A DNA stretch of 64,000 nt from positions 3,100,001 to 3,164,000 of the forward strand of contig NZ_AP023174.1 in the NCBI RefSeq assembly GCF_013426895.1, read 5' to 3'. The notes beneath the pieces are model-generated. The model was not told where the DNA came from. It made no database searches and worked only from the letters and a program-made list of their open reading frames with translations. This document shows, piece after piece, positions 10,493 to 21,125 of the stretch (positions are counted from its first letter, which is position 1; each line of letters opens with the position of its first letter). Source of the stretch: Paraburkholderia largidicola. GTDB taxonomy: Bacteria; Pseudomonadota; Gammaproteobacteria; Burkholderiales; Burkholderiaceae. The position numbers and the translations under genes are program-made.

Positions 10493-10666
10493 GGATTATC
10501 TCTTGTCGATCGAAAGCGAATGACAGCGACGCACCCCGCTCGCCTTCATCACGTTTCGCCGGAAGCTTATGCTCACGCCAGCACAAGTTGCATGAGACGA
10601 TTCCGATTAATATGTCGCTTAATAGATAACAGTCCTAATAGAAGCAAGACGCAATTAAGAGAAATA

Positions 10667-10698
10667 AAAAAAGCCGCCCCAAACGGAGCGGCTTTTTT
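10667..10698. terminator. Terminator downstream of gltIJKL
   Basis: The perfect 11-bp inverted repeat AAAAAAGCCGC (10667-10677) / GCGGCTTTTTT (10688-10698) lies just after the gltL stop. It has a T-run in the minus direction and is symmetric. Confidence 0.88.
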
Positions 10699-10716
10699 GT
10701 CTCTACAGTCTGATTC

Positions 10717-11442
10717 TTAATGCAGAATCTTTGCGAGAAAATCTTTCGCACGATCCGATTTCGGATTCGCGAAAAAGTCTTCCTTGCGGTCGTCTTCGAC
10801 GATGAGGCCCTTATCCATGAAGATCACGCGATGCGCGACCTTCTTCGCAAAACCCATTTCGTGCGTCACGCACATCATGGTCATGCCTTCCTGCGCCAGT
10901 TCGACCATCACGTCGAGCACTTCATTGATCATTTCAGGATCGAGCGCGGACGTGGGTTCGTCGAACAGCATTGCGATCGGGTCCATCGACAGCGCGCGCG
11001 CAATCGCCACGCGCTGCTGCTGACCACCCGACAACTGCCCCGGATACTTGTCCGCATGCGCGCGCAGGCCGACGCGGTCGAGCAGCTTCAGGCCCTTCGC
11101 AGTGGCTTCGTCCTTCGAGCGGCCGAGCACCTTGATCTGCGCGAGCGTGAGGTTTTCGGTGATCGACAGATGCGGGAACAGCTCGAAATGCTGGAACACC
11201 ATGCCGACCTTCGAGCGCAGCTTCGACAGATTGGTCTTCTTGTCGGTGAGCGACTGGCCGTTGATGACGATCTCGCCCTTCTGGAACGGCTCGAGCCCGT
11301 TGACCGTCTTGATCAGCGTCGATTTGCCCGAACCCGACGGGCCGCACACGACCACCACTTCGCCCTTTTTCACTTCCGTCGTGCAGTCGGTCAGCACCTG
11401 GAACTGGCCGTACCACTTCGACACATTCTTGATAGAGATCAT
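10717..11442 (-). CDS. gltL: Glutamate/aspartate ABC transporter ATP-binding protein GltL
   Basis: A 241-residue polar amino acid ABC ATPase. Walker A is [10 protein letters not shown] (residues 33-42), the signature motif is LSGGQQQR (137-144), and Walker B with the D-loop is [11 protein letters not shown] (158-168). An ESL-type H-loop, [11 protein letters not shown], follows. It powers import by GltJK. The ATG at 11442 lies in an ATGA overlap with the gltK stop and follows AAAGG. An upstream in-frame extension of 22 codons lies inside gltK and is rejected. Last gene of gltIJKL. Confidence 0.95.
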   Translation of the reverse strand: MISIKNVSKWYGQFQVLTDCTTEVKKGEVVVVCGPSGSGKSTLIKTVNGLEPFQKGEIVINGQSLTDKKTNLSKLRSKVGMVFQHFELFPHLSITENLTLAQIKVLGRSKDEATAKGLKLLDRVGLRAHADKYPGQLSGGQQQRVAIARALSMDPIAMLFDEPTSALDPEMINEVLDVMVELAQEGMTMMCVTHEMGFAKKVAHRVIFMDKGLIVEDDRKEDFFANPKSDRAKDFLAKILH

Positions 11443-12116
11443 CTTGCGACCTTTTTCTGAAGACTTTTGACGAGGCTCGACGCGACCACGCAGATCACGA
11501 AGTAACACGCACCGGCGAACAGTACCATTTCGACGTTCGTGCCGTCACGGTCGCCAATATTCGTGGCCGTGCGGAAGAAGTCGGCGAGGCTGATCACGTA
11601 GACGAGCGACGTATCCTGAAACAGCACGATGGCCTGCGTGAGCAGCAGCGGCACCATCGCGCGAAATGCCTGCGGCAGCACGACGAGGCGCATTGCCTGT
11701 GCGTAGTTCATGCCGAGCGCGAACGACGCGTTCACCTGGCCGCGCGGTACGGCCTGAATACCCGCACGGATGATTTCCGAGTAGTACGCGGCTTCGAACA
11801 GCGAGAACGCGACCATCGCCGACGCGAGACGGATGTCGATGTCCGCGGAAAGGCCCAGCACGTTTTGCAGCAGCTGCGGCACGATCAGGAAGAACCACAG
11901 CAGAACCATCACGAGCGGGATCGAACGGAACAGCGTCACGTAGATCTTTGCGAACCATTCGAACGGCTTGAACGACGACAGCCGCATGATCGCGAGCACC
12001 GTGCCCCACACGATGCCGATCACGATCGCGAGAATCGTGATCTTGAACGTGACGACAGCGCCAGTCCACAGCGTCGGCAGTGCGCCCGGAATACCGCTCC
12101 AGTCGAAATGATGCAT
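11439..12116 (-). CDS. gltK: Glutamate/aspartate ABC transporter permease GltK
   Basis: A 225-residue inner-membrane permease of the HisM/GltK type. Several hydrophobic helices are clear ([50 protein letters not shown]). The EAA loop that contacts Glt[15 protein letters not shown], is near residue 117. The ATG at 12116 overlaps the gltJ stop as TGATG and sits 6 nt after GGAGG. A GTG one codon upstream is possible but too close to the SD. Confidence 0.93.
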   Translation of the reverse strand: MHHFDWSGIPGALPTLWTGAVVTFKITILAIVIGIVWGTVLAIMRLSSFKPFEWFAKIYVTLFRSIPLVMVLLWFFLIVPQLLQNVLGLSADIDIRLASAMVAFSLFEAAYYSEIIRAGIQAVPRGQVNASFALGMNYAQAMRLVVLPQAFRAMVPLLLTQAIVLFQDTSLVYVISLADFFRTATNIGDRDGTNVEMVLFAGACYFVICVVASSLVKSLQKKVAR

Positions 12117-12856
12117 CACTTGCCTCCGATATAGCCAGGCAGCCGGCTCTTGGCTTCGACGATGCGCATCAGCGACATCACGATCATGTTGATGAGCAGA
12201 TACGCGATCGTGACGGCGATGAACGACTCATACGTCTGCGCCGTGTAGTCGACGAGCTGGCGCGCCTGCGCGGACAGATCGAGCAGACCGATCGTCGACG
12301 CAACGGCAGAGTTCTTGAAGATGTTCAGGAACTCGGACGTGAGCGGCGGCACGATGATCCGGTAAGCCACGGGCAAGAGCACGTAGCGATACGTCTGCCA
12401 TTGCGTCAGGCCCAGTGCGAACCCCGCGAAGCGCTGACCGCGCGGCAGCGCGTTGATGCCCGAGCGCACCTGTTCGCATACGCGTGCGGCGGTGAACAGC
12501 CCGAGACAGATGATCGACGACGAGAAGAACTGCGCGCCCGGCGGCAGTTGCTTGAACCAGGTGCCGATCGAAACGGGCAGCAACTCCGGTATCACCAGAT
12601 ACCAGACGAAGAATTGAACGATCAGCGGGATGTTACGGAAGATGGCGACATACACGGTGCCGATTGCCGCGACGCGCGGGTTCTGGACCGTACGCAGCAC
12701 GCCGAAGAACGACCCGACGATCAGCGCGATCACCCACGCGCACAGCGAAACGGTGACCGTCACCCATAGACCGGACAGCAGCCAGCCCAGATAGGTGGTC
12801 GGCTCGCCGGTGGAAACCGGACTCAGCAGAATGCCCCAGTTCCAGTGGTATGACAT
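12116..12856 (-). CDS. gltJ: Glutamate/aspartate ABC transporter permease GltJ
   Basis: A 246-residue permease that pairs with GltK to form the membrane channel. The N-terminal [26 protein letters not shown] block is typical of GltJ. The EAA loop, [15 protein letters not shown], is near residue 134. Multiple membrane helices are evident. It starts 92 bp after the gltI stop, with a stem-loop between them. Confidence 0.94.
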   Translation of the reverse strand: MSYHWNWGILLSPVSTGEPTTYLGWLLSGLWVTVTVSLCAWVIALIVGSFFGVLRTVQNPRVAAIGTVYVAIFRNIPLIVQFFVWYLVIPELLPVSIGTWFKQLPPGAQFFSSSIICLGLFTAARVCEQVRSGINALPRGQRFAGFALGLTQWQTYRYVLLPVAYRIIVPPLTSEFLNIFKNSAVASTIGLLDLSAQARQLVDYTAQTYESFIAVTIAYLLINMIVMSLMRIVEAKSRLPGYIGGK

Positions 12857-12877
12857 GACGAAGACTCCAACAAAAAG

Positions 12878-12907
12878 AAACGGAAGAAGCGCTTGCCCCT
12901 TCCGTTC
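12878..12907 (-). terminator. Stem-loop between gltI and gltJ (probable partial terminator)
   Basis: On the minus strand, ACGGAAG (12900-12906 side) pairs with CTTCCGT (12881-12887 side), followed by TTCTTTTTG. This is a short hairpin with a T-rich tail. Such elements after the binding-protein gene commonly let it be made in excess over the membrane parts. The function is inferred from position. Confidence 0.5.
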
Positions 12908-12947
12908 CGTTCAACACGTTGACTTTTGAGCTAACGGTTGCCGAGGG

Positions 12948-13841
12948 TTAGTCGATTGCCTTGTCGTTCGGGCTCTTGTAGAGCGCCTTGATGTCATCGC
13001 TTTCCGGGAAGGCCAGGTTGAGGCCCTTCGGCGGGATCGGCGATTCGAACCACTTCTTGTAGATCTTGTCGGCTTCGCCCGACGTTTCGACCTTGGCGAT
13101 CGCATCGTCGACGACCTTCTTGAACTCCGGATCGTTCTTGCGCAGCATGCAGCCGTAAGCCTCATGCGATTGCGGCGCGCCGACGATGATGAAATCGTTC
13201 GGCGTGTTCGACTTCGCGCGCTCGCCGGCGAGCAGTGCGTCGTCCATCATGAACGCGGCAGCGCGGCCCGTCGACAGCGTCAGGAACGACTCGCCGTGGT
13301 CCTTCGCGCTGATGATGTTCATGCCCATGTTCTTGTCCTGGTTCATCTTGCGAAGCAGGCGCTCGGACGTGGTGCCAGCCGTCGTCACGACGGTCTTGCC
13401 CTTCAGGTCCGCCCAGTCTTTGACGCCGGAATCTTTCTTCGTCATCAGGCGCGTGCCGATCACGAAAATCGTGTTCGAGAATGCAACCTGCTGCTGACGT
13501 TCAGCATTGTTGGTGGTCGAGCCGCATTCGAGGTCGACGGTACCGTTCTGCACGAGCGGAATGCGGTTTTGCGACGTGATCGGCGTCAGCTTGACCTTCA
13601 GGTCCGGCATGTTCAGCTTCTGCTTGACGGCATCCACGACCTTCAGCGCGAATTCCTGCGAGTAGCCGACCACGTTCTGCTTGTCGTCGTAGTACGAAAA
13701 CGGAATCGACGATTCGCGGTGGCCCAGCGAAATAACGCCCGTGTCCTTGATCTTCTTCAGCGTGCCGGCGTCCTGCGCATGCGCGCCTACCGTAAACAAT
13801 CCCAGTGTCGCGAGAAGCAGCGCAGCTTTTTTAACCTTCAT
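12948..13841 (-). CDS. gltI: Glutamate/aspartate-binding periplasmic protein GltI
   Basis: A 297-residue type 3 solute-binding protein that captures glutamate/aspartate for GltJKL. A Sec signal peptide, MKVKKAALLLATLGLFTVGAHA, is predicted to be cut before QDAG. The ligand-pocket block GVISLGHRESSIPFSYYD follows, and the DLECGSTTNN motif is near residue 110. The ATG at 13841 has a strong AAGGAGA site. The open frame extends 31 codons further upstream and is rejected. First gene of the operon. Confidence 0.94.
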   Translation of the reverse strand: MKVKKAALLLATLGLFTVGAHAQDAGTLKKIKDTGVISLGHRESSIPFSYYDDKQNVVGYSQEFALKVVDAVKQKLNMPDLKVKLTPITSQNRIPLVQNGTVDLECGSTTNNAERQQQVAFSNTIFVIGTRLMTKKDSGVKDWADLKGKTVVTTAGTTSERLLRKMNQDKNMGMNIISAKDHGESFLTLSTGRAAAFMMDDALLAGERAKSNTPNDFIIVGAPQSHEAYGCMLRKNDPEFKKVVDDAIAKVETSGEADKIYKKWFESPIPPKGLNLAFPESDDIKALYKSPNDKAID

Positions 13842-13898
13842 TTGTGATCTCCTTGGCAAGAACCGGCGCCAGTGTATCTCAGTAATTATTCTGAAAGT

Positions 13899-13913
13899 AT
13901 GGTTGTTAACCAT
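13899..13913. promoter_or_regulatory. Palindrome upstream of gltI, possible operator
   Basis: A perfect inverted repeat ATGGTT-N3-AACCAT is centred about 65 bp upstream of the gltI start. This resembles the TGGT...ACCA half-sites of GntR/FadR-type regulators. No regulator gene is adjacent, so the assignment is tentative. Confidence 0.4.
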
Positions 13914-14049
13914 GTTCCGCGTGTGGTGTTGCATAAAGCCACCACTTTGCCGCGGGGCGGCGCCAGTATTGGCTTACAGCGCCTTCACCGGAGCGATGCA
14001 ACCGTCATCGGATGCGTCGTTTTTGCCGGTTTGGCGCGACGTCAACTGC

Positions 14050-14082
14050 ACAAAAACGGACGGCACCCGAAGATGCCGTCCG
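14050..14082 (-). terminator. Terminator of gdhA
   Basis: On the minus strand CGGACGGCA (14074-14082 side) pairs with TGCCGTCCG (14057-14065 side), followed by TTTTTGTG. Two further GC-rich stems without T-tracts lie between it and the gdhA stop: CCGTGTAT/ATACACGG at 14166-14186, and one near 14128-14162. The gdhA mRNA therefore ends in three consecutive hairpins. Apart from these and the gltI upstream region, the stretch 13842-14196 holds no gene. Confidence 0.8.
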
Positions 14083-14196
14083 CCCGGTATTCTGCGCGAG
14101 TCCGCCGATTCGCGCTGGTGAAACATCGTTGCGCGGCGCCCGCCTCCATGCCGGGCGCCGTGCCGCCGTGTATGCGAGATACACGGCAGCGCCGTA

Positions 14197-15489
14197 TCAG
14201 GGATACAGGCCGCGCATTTCGCGCGCTTGAAGGATGCGTTTGCAAGCAACGATGAACGCCGCCGTACGCACCGACACCTTCTGCTCGCTCGCCACCTGCC
14301 ACACGGCCGCAAACGCTTCGCGCATCACGCGTTCGAGACGCTCGTTGATCTCGTCTTCCGTCCAGAAGAAGCTCGAGAAATCCTGCACCCATTCGAAGTA
14401 CGACACCGTCACGCCGCCCGCATTCGCGACGACGTCGGGGATCACGAGGATGCCCTTGTCATGCAGGATGTCATCGGCGGCCGTCGTGGTCGGGCCGTTC
14501 GCGCCTTCGACGACGATCTTCGTACGAATCTTGCCCGCGTTCTTCTCGGTGATCTGGTTTTCCAGCGCAGCCGGAATCAGGATGTCCGATTCGACCGTCC
14601 AGAAGTCATCGTTGGCGATCGTGTCGGCTTCCGCGTAGCCGCCGACGCCGCCATGCTTCGCGACGTGTTCGAGCAGTGCGACTGCATCGATGCCCGACTC
14701 CTTGTACAGCGTGCCCGTATGATCCTGCACGGCGACGACCTTCGCGCCCGCTTCCTGATACAGACGCGCGGCGATGCCGCCGACGTTGCCGAAGCCCTGC
14801 ACGGCGATGCGCGCGCCTTCGATATCCATGCCGATGCGGCGCGCCGCTTCGCAGCCGACGACGAACACGCCGCGGCCCGTCGCTTCACGACGGCCAAGCG
14901 AGCCGCCGAGCGTGATCGGCTTGCCCGTCACGACGCCCGTGGCCGTTTGGCCCTGGTTCATCGAGTACGTGTCCATCATCCACGCCATGATCTGCTCGTT
15001 CGTGTTCACGTCCGGCGCGGGAATGTCGGTGTTCGGTCCGATGATGATGCCGATTTCGCTGGTGTAGCGGCGCGTCATGCGCTCCAGCTCACCACGCGAC
15101 AGCTTGCGCGGATCGACACGGATCCCGCCCTTCGCACCGCCGTACGGCACGTTCACGGCAGCGTTCTTCACCGACATCCACGCGGACAGCGCCATCACTT
15201 CCGACAGCGTCACGTCCTGGTGATAACGCACGCCGCCCTTGCCCGGACCGCGCGACACGTTGTGCTGCACGCGATAGCCTTCGAAGTGCGCAACCGTGCC
15301 GTTATCGAGTTCGATGGGCACGTCGACGATCAGAATGCGCTTCGGGCGCTTGAGCGTTTCGAGCCAGCGCGACAGCGGGCCCAGATAGGGCGCCACGCGA
15401 TCGACTTGACGGAGATAGTTGCCCCAAGGGCCGAGATCGTCGGCATGAAGGTAGGACGGGATGGACTGCAGATTTGCCGCGGTAGACAT
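14197..15489 (-). CDS. gdhA: Glutamate dehydrogenase
   Basis: A 430-residue Glu/Leu/Phe/Val dehydrogenase that interconverts glutamate and 2-oxoglutarate plus ammonia. The substrate-binding and catalytic lysine motifs are [18 protein letters not shown] and [14 protein letters not shown] (residues 115-128). The Rossmann motif GFGNVGG is near residue 229, for the nicotinamide cofactor. The length suggests the NAD-type small hexamer common in Burkholderia rather than the 450-residue NADP type, but the cofactor cannot be settled by eye. It lies directly beside a glutamate importer and a LysR gene. Confidence 0.94.
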   Translation of the reverse strand: MSTAANLQSIPSYLHADDLGPWGNYLRQVDRVAPYLGPLSRWLETLKRPKRILIVDVPIELDNGTVAHFEGYRVQHNVSRGPGKGGVRYHQDVTLSEVMALSAWMSVKNAAVNVPYGGAKGGIRVDPRKLSRGELERMTRRYTSEIGIIIGPNTDIPAPDVNTNEQIMAWMMDTYSMNQGQTATGVVTGKPITLGGSLGRREATGRGVFVVGCEAARRIGMDIEGARIAVQGFGNVGGIAARLYQEAGAKVVAVQDHTGTLYKESGIDAVALLEHVAKHGGVGGYAEADTIANDDFWTVESDILIPAALENQITEKNAGKIRTKIVVEGANGPTTTAADDILHDKGILVIPDVVANAGGVTVSYFEWVQDFSSFFWTEDEINERLERVMREAFAAVWQVASEQKVSVRTAAFIVACKRILQAREMRGLYP

Positions 15490-15569
15490 GAACGCTCCAG
15501 CGTTTTTATCGGGTGACGCTATTGTCGAAAAAAAGCGCTGAAAGGGTCCAATGCCGTTTGGTCATCCCA

Positions 15570-15588
15570 TTATGTTTTTCTTGCATAA
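15570..15588. promoter_or_regulatory. LysR-type palindrome upstream of gdhA
   Basis: The inverted repeat TTATG-N9-CATAA contains the T-N11-A core favoured by LysR-type regulators. It lies about 80 bp upstream of the gdhA start and just downstream of the LysR gene. The interaction with that regulator is inferred from position. Confidence 0.45.
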
Positions 15589-15653
15589 CGCTGGGGAAAG
15601 CGCAAATGCGTGTCGCAAAGCCGTTACTTGCGCGTCCCGCAATGCAGTGTTGA

Positions 15654-16610
15654 TTACTTCGAGGCTTGCGTGAGTTCCGTGCTGACGACGTCCCACAGCG
15701 CGCGCACCAGTTGCTGGCGCGCGTCGTCGGTCTGCACGGCGAGTTTGTCGCGGTACAGGCGGATCTCCATCGTCAACGTGAGCTGACCTTGTGCGACGCC
15801 GCGCGACGCACGGTCGAGCCGGATCAGGCGGCCATCCGCGACGGCGTCTTCGACGGCGCTGTGCGGCAGGAACGCGACGCCGTGTCCGGCCAGCGCCATC
15901 GCCTTCAGCCCTTCGGCCATGTCCGTTTCATACACACGATCGAGATAGAGACGTCCGGGCGCCGTCGCAAAGATCACTTCCGTCATGCGTCCCAGATACG
16001 CATTGGGTGTGTAGGAGAGATACGGCGTGGGCGCGTCGGACGTGCCGGGCAACGTGTAGCGCGGGCGGCCACCCTTACCTGGCGCGGAGAACGGACTGAT
16101 CGCTTCGATGCCGAGCGTCAGCATGTCGTAGCGCGCGGGATCGAGCGCGACGGGATGGCTCGGATGGTGATAGCCCATCACCAGATCGCAGCCGCCTTCG
16201 ACCAGCGACAGCACCGCGTCGTGCACATTCAGCGCGCGCAGCCGCGTGTGAATCGGGCCGAGCTGCGCCTCGATGCGTTGCAGCCAGCGCGGGAAGTACG
16301 TCAGCGACAGCGTATGCGGGACGGCGAACTCGATCGTCGCGGCGGGCGTCGCCGTATGGCCGCGCAACAGCGTGCGCGCCTCGTGGAACTGCGACAGCAT
16401 CGCGAGCGCCTGCTCGTAGAAGACCTGGCCCGCTGCCGTGAGGCGCGTCGGGTAAACCGAACGGTCGATCAGTTCCGTGCCGAGCCATGCCTCGAGCGCC
16501 TGGATGCGCCGTGAAAAAGCCGGCTGCGTGACGTGCCGCAATTCCGCCGAGCGGCTGAAACTGCGCGTTTCCGCCAGCGACACGAAGTCTTCGAGCCATT
16601 TCAGTTCCAT
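15654..16610 (-). CDS. LysR family transcriptional regulator
   Basis: A 318-residue LysR-type regulator. The N-terminal winged helix-turn-helix (residues 1-60: MELKWLEDFVSLAETRSFSRSAELRHVTQPAFSRRIQALE) is typical, and the effector-binding domain spans about 90-300. The gene ends 165 bp before gdhA and reads toward it, so gdhA is the obvious target candidate, with an LTTR-like palindrome in between. The effector is unknown. It is divergent from purB. Confidence 0.9.
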   Translation of the reverse strand: MELKWLEDFVSLAETRSFSRSAELRHVTQPAFSRRIQALEAWLGTELIDRSVYPTRLTAAGQVFYEQALAMLSQFHEARTLLRGHTATPAATIEFAVPHTLSLTYFPRWLQRIEAQLGPIHTRLRALNVHDAVLSLVEGGCDLVMGYHHPSHPVALDPARYDMLTLGIEAISPFSAPGKGGRPRYTLPGTSDAPTPYLSYTPNAYLGRMTEVIFATAPGRLYLDRVYETDMAEGLKAMALAGHGVAFLPHSAVEDAVADGRLIRLDRASRGVAQGQLTLTMEIRLYRDKLAVQTDDARQQLVRALWDVVSTELTQASK

Positions 16611-16714
16611 ACGGACCAGCGCTCCAGCAGTAACGGAAAGCCTGCATTCTAGCGGCGCCGCGCGTGGCCAGGCGCATGGGCGCCGGGCCCCGCGCCGGGT
16701 CCGATGTCCTAAAG

Positions 16715-18172
<1,458 letters not shown>

Positions 18173-18252
18173 TCTCTTTTATTGCCTGCGGCGGCGGTTG
18201 GTTTTGGGTTTGCTGTTCGCAGGGTTTTCGATGTGGTTTGCTTTGAGTTTTT

Positions 18253-18916
18253 TTCGCTGGCATCCGCGTTTTGTTAGCGTGCTTCAGGCGTCGCCCCTGT
18301 GCGGGGCGGCACCTACTTTTCTTTGCCGCCGCAAAGAAAAGTAGGCAAAAGAAAGCGGCTCACACCGCCAGTCCTTGTTCCTGCCTGAGGGCCCCCAAAG
18401 GGTCTTACACTTCACACGGCAACCACGTGACCCACGTTCGTTGCCAGCGCGCTTACGGTGCGCCTCACCCGCTTCACGCTCCCGCACTACAGCGACCCTT
18501 GCCAGACACTCCTCTGCCGCCCAGGTGGCAAACGGTGTGCAGGCCGCAAGTGCTCCACACGCCTCACTCCGGACCGATAGCGCATGCGTCAGACGCTGTA
18601 AGAACGCCAGGCTATACGCCGCGACAACCTACACACAGTTTGCCACCTGGGCGGCATATATCATTCGCTGCCGTCTGCCTTTGTATGGGTGCCTGACGCG
18701 GGTGATGCGATTGTTCGAAGCGTTGGCAACGAGAACGGGCCAGGGCACTGCCGTGTGAAGGATGGGGACGTTGGGGGCCCGTGGATAGGAACACGGGCTG
18801 GCGGTGTGAGCCGCTTTCTTTTGCCTACTTTTCTTTGCGGCGGCAAAGAAAAGTAGGTGCCGCCCCGCACAGGGGCAACGCTCGAAGCACCAATAACATC
18901 TAGCGGACGCCAGAGC
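18253..18916 (+). repeat. Long inverted-repeat element, copy A
   Basis: A non-coding block of about 664 bp between convergent purB and the gluconokinase gene. Its ends are a perfect 78-bp terminal inverted repeat (18294-18371 and 18798-18875), identical to the ends of copy B at 44474-45136. Each terminal repeat contains a 14-bp perfect hairpin (CTACTTTTCTTTGC with a 4-nt loop, at 18313-18344 and 18825-18856). A second inverted pair of 28 bp lies inside (18516-18543 and 18628-18655), and GC-rich spacers differ between halves. The reverse complement of copy B aligns with it end to end. Many short open frames cross it in all frames, but none is convincing. No transposase gene is present. The flank 18173-18252 is G/T-rich with about four A; the flank 18917-19007 is A/C-rich with about four T. 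Confidence 0.85.
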
Positions 18917-19007
18917 AAAACACCAAAACCACCACAAACAAAAACGGCCCGCGCAGCAAAAAAAAACGACCACCGCTAACGGGCCATCAACCAACCACTA
19001 CAAAACA

Positions 19008-19502
19008 CTACCTCGCGCGAAACTGACTGAGCGTCTCCTCAACGATCTGCTCGGGCGTGAGCTCGATACTCACAGTAATAGCCTCATCATCACCAGGCTC
19101 TTCCAGCGTATCGAGCTGACTCTGCAGCAAAGAAGGATCAAAGAAATGCCCAGTGCGTGTCTGCAGACGCTCCTGCAGCACTTCCCGCGAACCCTTGAGA
19201 TAAACGAAGCACACATCCTTATCGCCCGCGCGCAGGATATCGCGATACGAACGCTTCAAAGAAGAACAAGTAAACACCGCATCTTCATGCGCCGCCTGCT
19301 TCTCCTCGATCGCGGCGCGAATCGTCCTGAGCCACGGCCAGCGATCATCGTCCGTCAGCGGAATGCCGTTGTGCATCTTCTCCTTGTTGGCAGCGCTGTG
19401 AAACGCATCGCCGTCGGTGAAACTGCACTTGAGCCGCTCCGCCAGCATTTCGCCAATGCGGGTCTTGCCGGCGCCCGACACGCCCATCGCGATCAAAATC
19501 AT
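19008..19502 (-). CDS. gntK: Gluconokinase
   Basis: A 164-residue thermoresistant-type gluconokinase (shikimate kinase-like fold) that phosphorylates D-gluconate to 6-phosphogluconate, the substrate of Edd. The P-loop GVSGAGKT is at residues 8-15. The family motif FTDGDAFHSAANKEKMHNGIPLTDDDRWPWL follows, and SLKRSYRD and GHFFDPSLLQSQ are diagnostic. It begins 10 bp after the gluconate permease stop and is translated from the same message. Its 3' end abuts the A/C-rich flank of repeat element A. Confidence 0.94.
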   Translation of the reverse strand: MILIAMGVSGAGKTRIGEMLAERLKCSFTDGDAFHSAANKEKMHNGIPLTDDDRWPWLRTIRAAIEEKQAAHEDAVFTCSSLKRSYRDILRAGDKDVCFVYLKGSREVLQERLQTRTGHFFDPSLLQSQLDTLEEPGDDEAITVSIELTPEQIVEETLSQFRAR

Positions 19503-19512
19503 CTGAAACTCC

Positions 19513-20874
19513 TTACAGGACCGCCGCCAATGCGAAGGTCAAACCCAAACCCATCAGCGAAATGATGGTTTCGCAGAGCGACCACGTTTTGAACGTCTGC
19601 CCCACCGTCATTCCGAAGTACTCCTTGATCAGCCAGAAACCACCGTCGTTGACGTGCGAGAAAATCAGCGAGCCGGAGCCCGTTGCCAGCACCAGCAGTT
19701 CCGGTTTCACCTGCACGCCGCTCGCCGCGGCGATCGGCGCGACGATGCCGCACGCCGTCGTCATCGCGACCGTCGCCGAACCCGTCGCAAGGCGGATCAG
19801 CGCGGCGACGAACCAGCCGAACAGCAGCGGCGACAGATGAGCCGCCGTCGCCGTCGCGACGATTTCCTTCGAGATGCCGCTATCCATCAGCACGCGGCCA
19901 AAACCACCGCCCGCGCCCACGATCAACGTAATGCCCGCGATCGGCGCAAGACAGTCGCCGCAGAACTTCTGGATCTGCTCGCGATTGAAGCCACGTTTCG
20001 CGCCGAAGGTCCAGAAGCTCACCAGCACCGAAATCAGCAGCGCGACGTCCGACGTGCCGATGAACTTCAGCAGATCGTTCGGCGTCGTCTTCGGCGCGAA
20101 TACGAGGTCCGCCCAGCTGCCGACCAGCATCAGGATCACAGGTAGCAGAACCGTGAACAGCGTGATGCCGAAGCTCGGCAGATCGCGCGATCCCGCCGTG
20201 TGCTCGGAATCGACGAATTGCGCCGCGAGCGGGTTGTTTTCCGCGAGCTTGATATGGCGATGGATCAGCAGCGCAAACAGCGGACCCGCGACGATCGCAG
20301 TCGGTATGCCGACGATCAGACCATACGCGATCGTGCGGCCGATGTCGGCGTGATACGCCTGCACCGCGAGCAGCGCGGCCGGATGCGGCGGAATCAGGCC
20401 GTGCACGACGGACAGACCCGCGACCATCGGCAGGCCGATCAGCAGCAGCGATTTACCCGTGCGCTTCGCGACGTTGAATGCGATCGGAATCAGCAGCACG
20501 AAGCCGACTTCGAAGAACACCGGCAAGCCAACGATGATCGCGACGAACATCATCGCCCAGTGAATGTTCTTTTCACCGAACCAGTTGATAAGCGTGGTGG
20601 CGATGCGCTCGGCGCCGCCCGATTCCGCCATCATCTTGCCGAGCATCGTGCCGAGGCCGACGACGATCGCGATGTGACCCAGCGTATTGCCATTACCCGT
20701 TTCGAACGACTTCACGATCGTGCCCGCCGGCATGCCGACGGCAAGGCCCAGCAGCAACGACACGATAATGAGGACGAGGAACGGATAGACCTTGAAGCGC
20801 GTGATCATCAGGATCAGCACCGCAATGGCAATCACGGCGTAGATCAGCAGCGTGCTGCCGTGGACAGCTTCCAT
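19513..20874 (-). CDS. Gluconate:H+ symporter, GntP family
   Basis: A 453-residue permease with about 12-14 membrane helices, starting LLIYAVIAIAVLILMITRFKVYPFLVLI. Conserved family blocks include GLIPPHPAAL near residue 145 and the C-terminal GSGSLIFSHVNDGGFWLIKEYF. It imports gluconate or related sugar acids with protons. The ATG at 20874 has a strong AAAGGAGGAGC site; the upstream 29-codon extension is rejected. It forms a unit with the gluconokinase gene and follows the edd-eda pair after a terminator. Confidence 0.92.
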   Translation of the reverse strand: MEAVHGSTLLIYAVIAIAVLILMITRFKVYPFLVLIIVSLLLGLAVGMPAGTIVKSFETGNGNTLGHIAIVVGLGTMLGKMMAESGGAERIATTLINWFGEKNIHWAMMFVAIIVGLPVFFEVGFVLLIPIAFNVAKRTGKSLLLIGLPMVAGLSVVHGLIPPHPAALLAVQAYHADIGRTIAYGLIVGIPTAIVAGPLFALLIHRHIKLAENNPLAAQFVDSEHTAGSRDLPSFGITLFTVLLPVILMLVGSWADLVFAPKTTPNDLLKFIGTSDVALLISVLVSFWTFGAKRGFNREQIQKFCGDCLAPIAGITLIVGAGGGFGRVLMDSGISKEIVATATAAHLSPLLFGWFVAALIRLATGSATVAMTTACGIVAPIAAASGVQVKPELLVLATGSGSLIFSHVNDGGFWLIKEYFGMTVGQTFKTWSLCETIISLMGLGLTFALAAVL

Positions 20875-21030
20875 GAAGCTCCTCCTTTGCTTTGTTGGTT
20901 TGAATTGCAAAGTGCTGCTGCACCTCGCCCGCTTCCGGATGCTGAAAACACCTTCAATCAAGGCACTTTCGCGGACGCTGAATTTTACTGTTTGTTGACG
21001 TTGATCGCGCGTGGAATAAACCCGCGCAAA

Positions 21031-21080
21031 AAATAAAAAAACCTCGCCGCCTCACCCTTTTCGGGCTTGAGCGGCGAGGT
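21031..21080 (-). terminator. Terminator of edd-eda
   Basis: On the minus strand CCTCGCCGC (21071-21079 side) pairs with GCGGCGAGG (21042-21050 side), followed by TTTTTTTATTTTTT. It lies 46 bp after the eda stop and separates edd-eda from the gluconate permease. Confidence 0.88.
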
Positions 21081-21125
21081 TCGATCGATCACGTTCAGCG
21101 CGTCGTCAGAACGCGATGCCGTTGA

